64,000 bases of DNA from Adineta ricciae (lineage: Eukaryota > Rotifera > Eurotatoria > Adinetida > Adinetidae). This document shows, in pieces, positions 59,988 to 64,000 of this stretch. The stretch is taken from contig CAJNOJ010000023.1 of NCBI GenBank assembly GCA_905250025.1, positions 620,001 through 684,000 of the forward strand. The letters run 5' to 3'. Each line of letters opens with the position of its first letter. Position 1 is the first letter of the stretch. The notes beneath the pieces are model-generated. The model worked only from the letters and a program-made list of their open reading frames with translations, made no database searches and was not told where the DNA came from. The position numbers were made by a program, and so were the translations under genes.

Positions 59988-61508
59988 TTACATGAAAGGA
60001 AGAGACGATTTAAAAAGATTTCGTTTCGAACTTTGCCGTTGTTTATTTATATCCAATAGTTGTGTGACTTCATCAGTAACCAACATCTTATAATCCCATT
60101 TCTCATGCGAACCCGTCGGTAGAGGTCCTGGTTTTCGTCGAAACCGGCTGTTCAGAAGAGATTGACTTGTTTTCGGTAGAGAAACACTTGATTTAACTGG
60201 CTCAAATTTTGTTTGAACAGTTAGAAACAATAAACGATCGTACATTTCCAATAAACCATGATGATATTTAAAATATGTTTCATTTAACAATCGTAAACCA
60301 TCAGCAATCTAAAAGAGAACATGAATGAACGTTGAAAACATCTTTCGGTTAAGTTTCACTTGTTTTTGATTGCATAATGGTAACGGATAGAATGTCCGAT
60401 GCATCAGTTCGTTGTACCAACTTAATTTTTGCATTGTAAATTTGATTGTTTCAACTTCCCATAAAAATTCTAAGTTCGGCCGTTTCTCCCCGTGTAACTG
60501 TTCGATTATTCGTGAACTATGTTCATCCGTATTGTACCAAGTTTCAATTACTTCGACAGGTAATGGCAACGTATTAATATTCGGCTCGCGATGGACAATT
60601 ACTAGTCTACCAGTTGATATCAATGCTTTGCGTAATAGATTTATGCATAGCATCAAAGGACTGTTGATATTCGCGTGTAATTTAGGAATATTTTCGCTCA
60701 TTGTCACATGGTTGATATGATGAAGACAGTTGAAGAGAATGATTCGATCGAATATATTTGATGCTAGTTGTTCTTTGATAGCGTCTAAACGATGAAACTC
60801 GTTCGAAATCATTCCGCTTGCAAATGGAAGACATTTGTATATAATTATCGACTAGGCAATCTGTTTTCTTTTGAATCTGCTTTGTTGAGAAAAAAAAGCT
60901 ATTTTTGTTTAACTTGTCAACATGATTGTAACAGTCGTTGTTACAGAAGAAAGAAATGTCGGTTGACAACATTCAATATTATATTAATAAATCATGTTCT
61001 GTGTGAAAAGAAAGATCAACATAAGAAAACGAAAAGGTTTTTTTTATCGATTGCTTTAAATATATAGATAAATAGAGTTATTTTGATAACCACCTGAAGT
61101 CCGTTATTCTTATCTTTGACAGTCTCGACTATTCTTCCTAATTAACCTTTGCTTTCATACTCAGATTTCAGTCGAGAAGAGAAAACAAGTGTTCAACTTA
61201 CCATGATGTAATTTACAATCGATAAATTGAACTGGTTTGTTGAGAAACAGTCGTTCTTGAATGATCGTTGCCCATTCAGACTCTTCGCCAACAAGACATA
61301 CTCGATCACTACAATTCACTTCAGCATGTTTGGCTAAATATGTGCACAATTCTTTTTCATATTGCGCACCGAAACGACATTTGCTCAGCGGATAAATTCG
61401 TTCGTTGTTGCTAACGGGTAGGCCGGTAGCAAAGTTAAGCCTTTGAAAGTATCGTTCAGCAGCGATGGAATAAGGCCGTGGACTTTCCGGTGCTAAGTAC
61501 GATGTCAT
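59988..61508 (-). CDS. Class I SAM-dependent methyltransferase-like protein
   Basis: Starts MTSYLAPESPRPYSIAAERY (ATG 61508). A glycine-motif-like strand is seen at RVCLVGEESEWATI, and a motif typical of methyltransferases at NIFDRIILFNCLHHINHV (about 60710-60765), followed by LRKALISTGRLVIVHREPN. The next exons (IADGLRLLNETYFKYHHGLL) end in a polar tail (LDINKQRQSSKRNLFKSSLP). The first long intron (about 60810-61200) is clear at its donor (CATG|GTAAG), but its acceptor could not be fixed in phase, so one small exon may be missing between 60810 and 61200. Substrate is unknown. All nearby genes are on the same strand. Confidence 0.65.
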
Positions 61509-61805
61509 GTTTGTATGAAACAATCGCACAAAGGAGAAAAATCAGAATGTTGTATGGTGGGAGAGAGAAAAAAATTGAATATTTTTGCTTCTTTACCTCT
61601 CGAAGAATGCTTATTACTTTCCGTTTTTTTTCTCTCTTTCTTTTGCGCTCCTGCTCGCCGTCTCTCCTTCACGATTATGATGATGATGATGATGATCAAC
61701 AACTGCAATACAATGTAAATTTCAGATGTCATAATAAAAGAAGAAAAATAAAATGTTTTCGGTCACTCGAAGTAAAATTCTTTCGTTTTTCTTTTCTTTC
61801 CATCT
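61509..61805. other. Intergenic
   Basis: About 300 bp between the channel stop and the methyltransferase start. T-rich with a (GAT)n run at 61679-61696. No gene is seen. Confidence 0.5.
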
Positions 61806-63623
61806 TCAATAGTGTAAATGAAGAAAATAAAACCAATACAAAATATTAAACAACGCAAAACTAAGCGGAAATACAACACGAGCAAAGACATCTAGTTCGC
61901 TAGGACTATTGATACCATAACGTGAAGCATGTTTCCGAATCGTACGCTTGTAATCCCCATTACCGGATAGACAAAACCAAAATCGACATATATTCAATTG
62001 AATACGTGTTAGCCAGGGTTGTTTTTGAACGGATGCGTTTTGTTGAGTTCGATTCATGAAGCGCGAATAGATAATGGAAGTTCGCGTTTTCGATATTCGC
62101 TTTATCCGCGCGCTGTTATCGGAAAATAGGAGACTATCAAGAGAACCTTGATAGCGAAGAAGTGGTTCACCATACCCGACCTAAATGGATTCGAACGATT
62201 CAGAAGAAAAACGACATTTCCGATGGAGTGTTTTTACCTTCGTAAAATAATGAACAAAAGCAAATTGAAGTAAAGATGCAAGCAAAAATGCATATGCCAT
62301 GAAAATAAACCAATCGAGTGCAGTGAGATAGGAAACAGCCGCTGTATAATTTCGTATATCGAAACTTAGGGTTGCTAAACTAAGAAAGGTCATTACACCG
62401 ATATTGACCCGATCGGCAGTAGCTTCGCGATGAATGAAAAACGACACCCATGACAGCATGACTAACATCGAACTTGGAATATAAACTTGCAGAATATAAT
62501 AACCCATGTGTCGTTTAAGAACAAAATCAACGCGAAGCACGGAAAAGTTACCTAAAAGATTAGTTCCAGCATAGTTTCGAAATCGGAAAGAAGAGTCTGG
62601 TACATACGTCCGTTAATTTCAGTAACTTCATCATATTGTGGAAATCGAATCAGATCAAATTGAGATAATAATACTTTCGTATCGAAGTTTACACTTCGAT
62701 TGTTTCCTAAACGCCAATCATATTGAACGTCAGACGCTGAGTTAGCAACTAAATACAGAAAAGTATTTCATCGCTATTAAATTCGAAATAAACGTACAAC
62801 TTCCAACAAAAAATTTACAAATCTGCGTATCGACCGGAAAATGTCGTAGATTCATATTGCATCTGGCTTTAACTGTAATTCTAAATACCAGCAAAACATT
62901 ACCAATTGTCATACTAAGTCATATTCTCTACCTGGATGAATACCATATAGAACCATTCGGAAACAAGCGCCATAGACGATTACTGGTTGGTATCGTATGC
63001 AGATATGAATACTTTGAATTGTAGAAAATCGTATCCGGTCTCCAAAGTCGTTCGAGCATCCGTGTCGATAACGGTAGAACACCGACTTCTTCGTCAAATT
63101 GAAGGCGTTCATCGCGCCAACGTTGACGAAAGTAGCAATTCATTGTAAATGACTAGAAATAATTATCAAATAATGGATTTGTACTTTTCAATTCGATGAC
63201 AAACCATATCGATATCTTGAATCGGCCCAAATGAACTAACTAAGATATCGAAATTGATTTTGGTTGGACTTTCTGAAAATTGTTAAGGAAAAAATCGTCA
63301 AATCCATCTCTGCACATTCTTTTTTTCTCACCTCCAAAGTTCGGTCGAATATTTGCATCGTAATTTTTCAAAAGGCTATCGAGAATTGTTGTTATCTGAT
63401 GCGTACGACGCGATGCAGCTGTCAAATTCGTATTATTATCCACTATTTGGCCATTCACAACTACGAAAATCCATATGAACCATACTGTTCTAGTGAAAAT
63501 CGTCCTATCTTCAACTGGAAACATGTCGACACATAAATGACGAGAGCATCGATCATCGTCGAGATCTGTTGCCTCGAGCATGAAATAAACGACAATCGTA
63601 TCAATAAAAATAATTACACGCAT
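61806..63623 (-). CDS. Cys-loop ligand-gated ion channel (GABA-A/glycine-receptor-like) with Asp at M2 position -1'
   Basis: Pentameric channel subunit. A hydrophobic leader (VWFIWIFVVVNGQ) precedes the ligand-binding domain. Typical motifs: LERLWRPDTIFYNSK (about 63010-63060), the Cys-loop CNMNLRHFPVDTQIC (C-x13-C with FPxD, about 62815-62862), M1 GYYILQVYIPSSMLVMLSWV, M2 RVNIGVMTFLSLATLSFDIR, M3 ALDWFIFMAYAFLLASLLQF, then a large intracellular loop and M4 FARVVFPLSFALFNILYWFY at the end. The M2-M3 sequence groups it with the anion-channel branch. At the selectivity filter, where GABA-A beta subunits read SAAR, this reads TADR: the Asp codon is at 62412-62414, at position -1'. Eight or so exons with short introns. 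The ATG at 63623 is the first in frame; an internal Met just before the leader could be the true start. Confidence 0.88.
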
Positions 63624-63753
63624 GGAATAATCTCGTTTTTTTCGCCATGTGATTGAATCTACTCTATCCTAGAATTATGCTTTGAGTCAGATTGTATCAT
63701 CCTAGTTTTATATTTATTTACAAAATATCTTAACAAGAGAACGTTTCAATATA

Positions 63754-64000
63754 TCACATAGGAAGTCTATCAAGTCGAGTCGGTGTTTTTCCTAACCAAT
63801 ACCATCGGCCATAATCAGCAAAGATTTCTTCCCCGCGAGCAATGTCTCGTTTAGCAATAACATAAGCACATTGCTCATCAGGACGTTTGTCGAATAACAC
63901 GTTATGAAGAAGACGATTTCTTGGATCATTGATATATCTTCCCAGCATGCTGTTATCATCATGAGGATTGACGTAGACTTGTGGGCCAAGTCTCATTAAG
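63754..64000 (-). CDS. SET-domain protein, C-terminal fragment (5' part off the right edge)
   Basis: Only the last about 80 residues are inside the window. They read GRYINDPRNRLLHNVLFDKR, then AYVIAKRDIARGEEIFADYG and RWYWLGK. This is the end of a SET lysine-methyltransferase fold: the N-x-P-type pocket and the GEEIF.DYG motif with its key Tyr are present. No post-SET Cys cluster follows before the stop at 63754, so it is not of the SUV39/ASH1 type. The substrate cannot be told from this part. Confidence 0.75.
   Translation of the reverse strand, partial: LMRLGPQVYVNPHDDNSMLGRYINDPRNRLLHNVLFDKRPDEQCAYVIAKRDIARGEEIFADYGRWYWLGKTPTRLDRLPM

Noticed and set aside
61505-61849. ORFs on both strands around the (GAT)n run
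   Set aside because: Driven by the GAT repeat and T-rich sequence; they overlap the ends of two supported genes.

Overview
The window reads as a gene-dense, AT-rich invertebrate nuclear genome. Genes are split by very short GT-AG introns (mostly about 45-65 bp), neighbours often lie within 60-300 bp, and the conserved genes are animal (UBE3C, RGP1, RPL30, ASH1L, MBD2/3, TSR2, TMEM50, a tau/MAP repeat protein, an anillin-type protein, a Cys-loop channel, a rhodopsin-like GPCR). Together with one microbial-type enzyme (a poly(ADP-ribose) glycohydrolase) and splice acceptors placed directly against start codons, this is most like a bdelloid rotifer. The species call is inference. No rRNA or tRNA gene, CRISPR array, transposon or virus-like element was recognised. 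There is one short assembly gap of 26 N (51292-51317).

Layout. 1-7.7 kb, minus strand: UBE3C (its HECT end runs off the left edge), RGP1, and a paired/Tc1-type HTH plus zinc-finger protein. 7.7-11.4 kb: no gene seen. 11.4-12.6 kb, minus: tau-like protein with seven 30-residue repeats. 13.2-18.9 kb: small secreted Cys-rich protein (+), M14 carboxypeptidase (-), sialate O-acetylesterase (+), small disordered protein (-). 19.2-23.2 kb (+): a protein joining a filamin-type actin-binding head to an anillin-type C-terminus. 23.6-26.5 kb (-): B-box/coiled-coil protein and a small membrane protein. 27.5-30.8 kb (+): an unknown gene with about 17 introns, rebuilt here exon by exon. 30.9-33.2 kb: RPL30 (-) and an RRM/RS-domain splicing factor (+). 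34.9-41.9 kb (+): ASH1L followed by an MBD2/3-like protein with no MBD. 42.7-44.0 kb (-): GPCR. 44-47.8 kb: mostly gene-free. 47.8-50.4 kb: claudin-like protein (-), TSR2 (-), TMEM50 (+). 50.4-53 kb: gene-free with the N gap. 53-55.9 kb (+): SUEL-lectin/CUB receptor. 56-64 kb, all minus: microbial-type PARG, secreted helical protein, SAM methyltransferase-like protein, Cys-loop channel, and a SET-domain protein cut by the right edge.

Functional themes: chromatin (ASH1L, MBD2/3, a SET protein, PARG), cytoskeleton (tau-like, filamin-anillin), vesicle traffic and ubiquitin (RGP1, UBE3C), and cell-surface or secreted proteins. RGP1-UBE3C and TSR2-claudin-like are tight same-strand pairs in which the downstream ATG directly follows a splice acceptor; this suggests operons resolved by spliced-leader trans-splicing. 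The most unusual product is the CH-CH-filamin repeat-anillin homology-PH protein.
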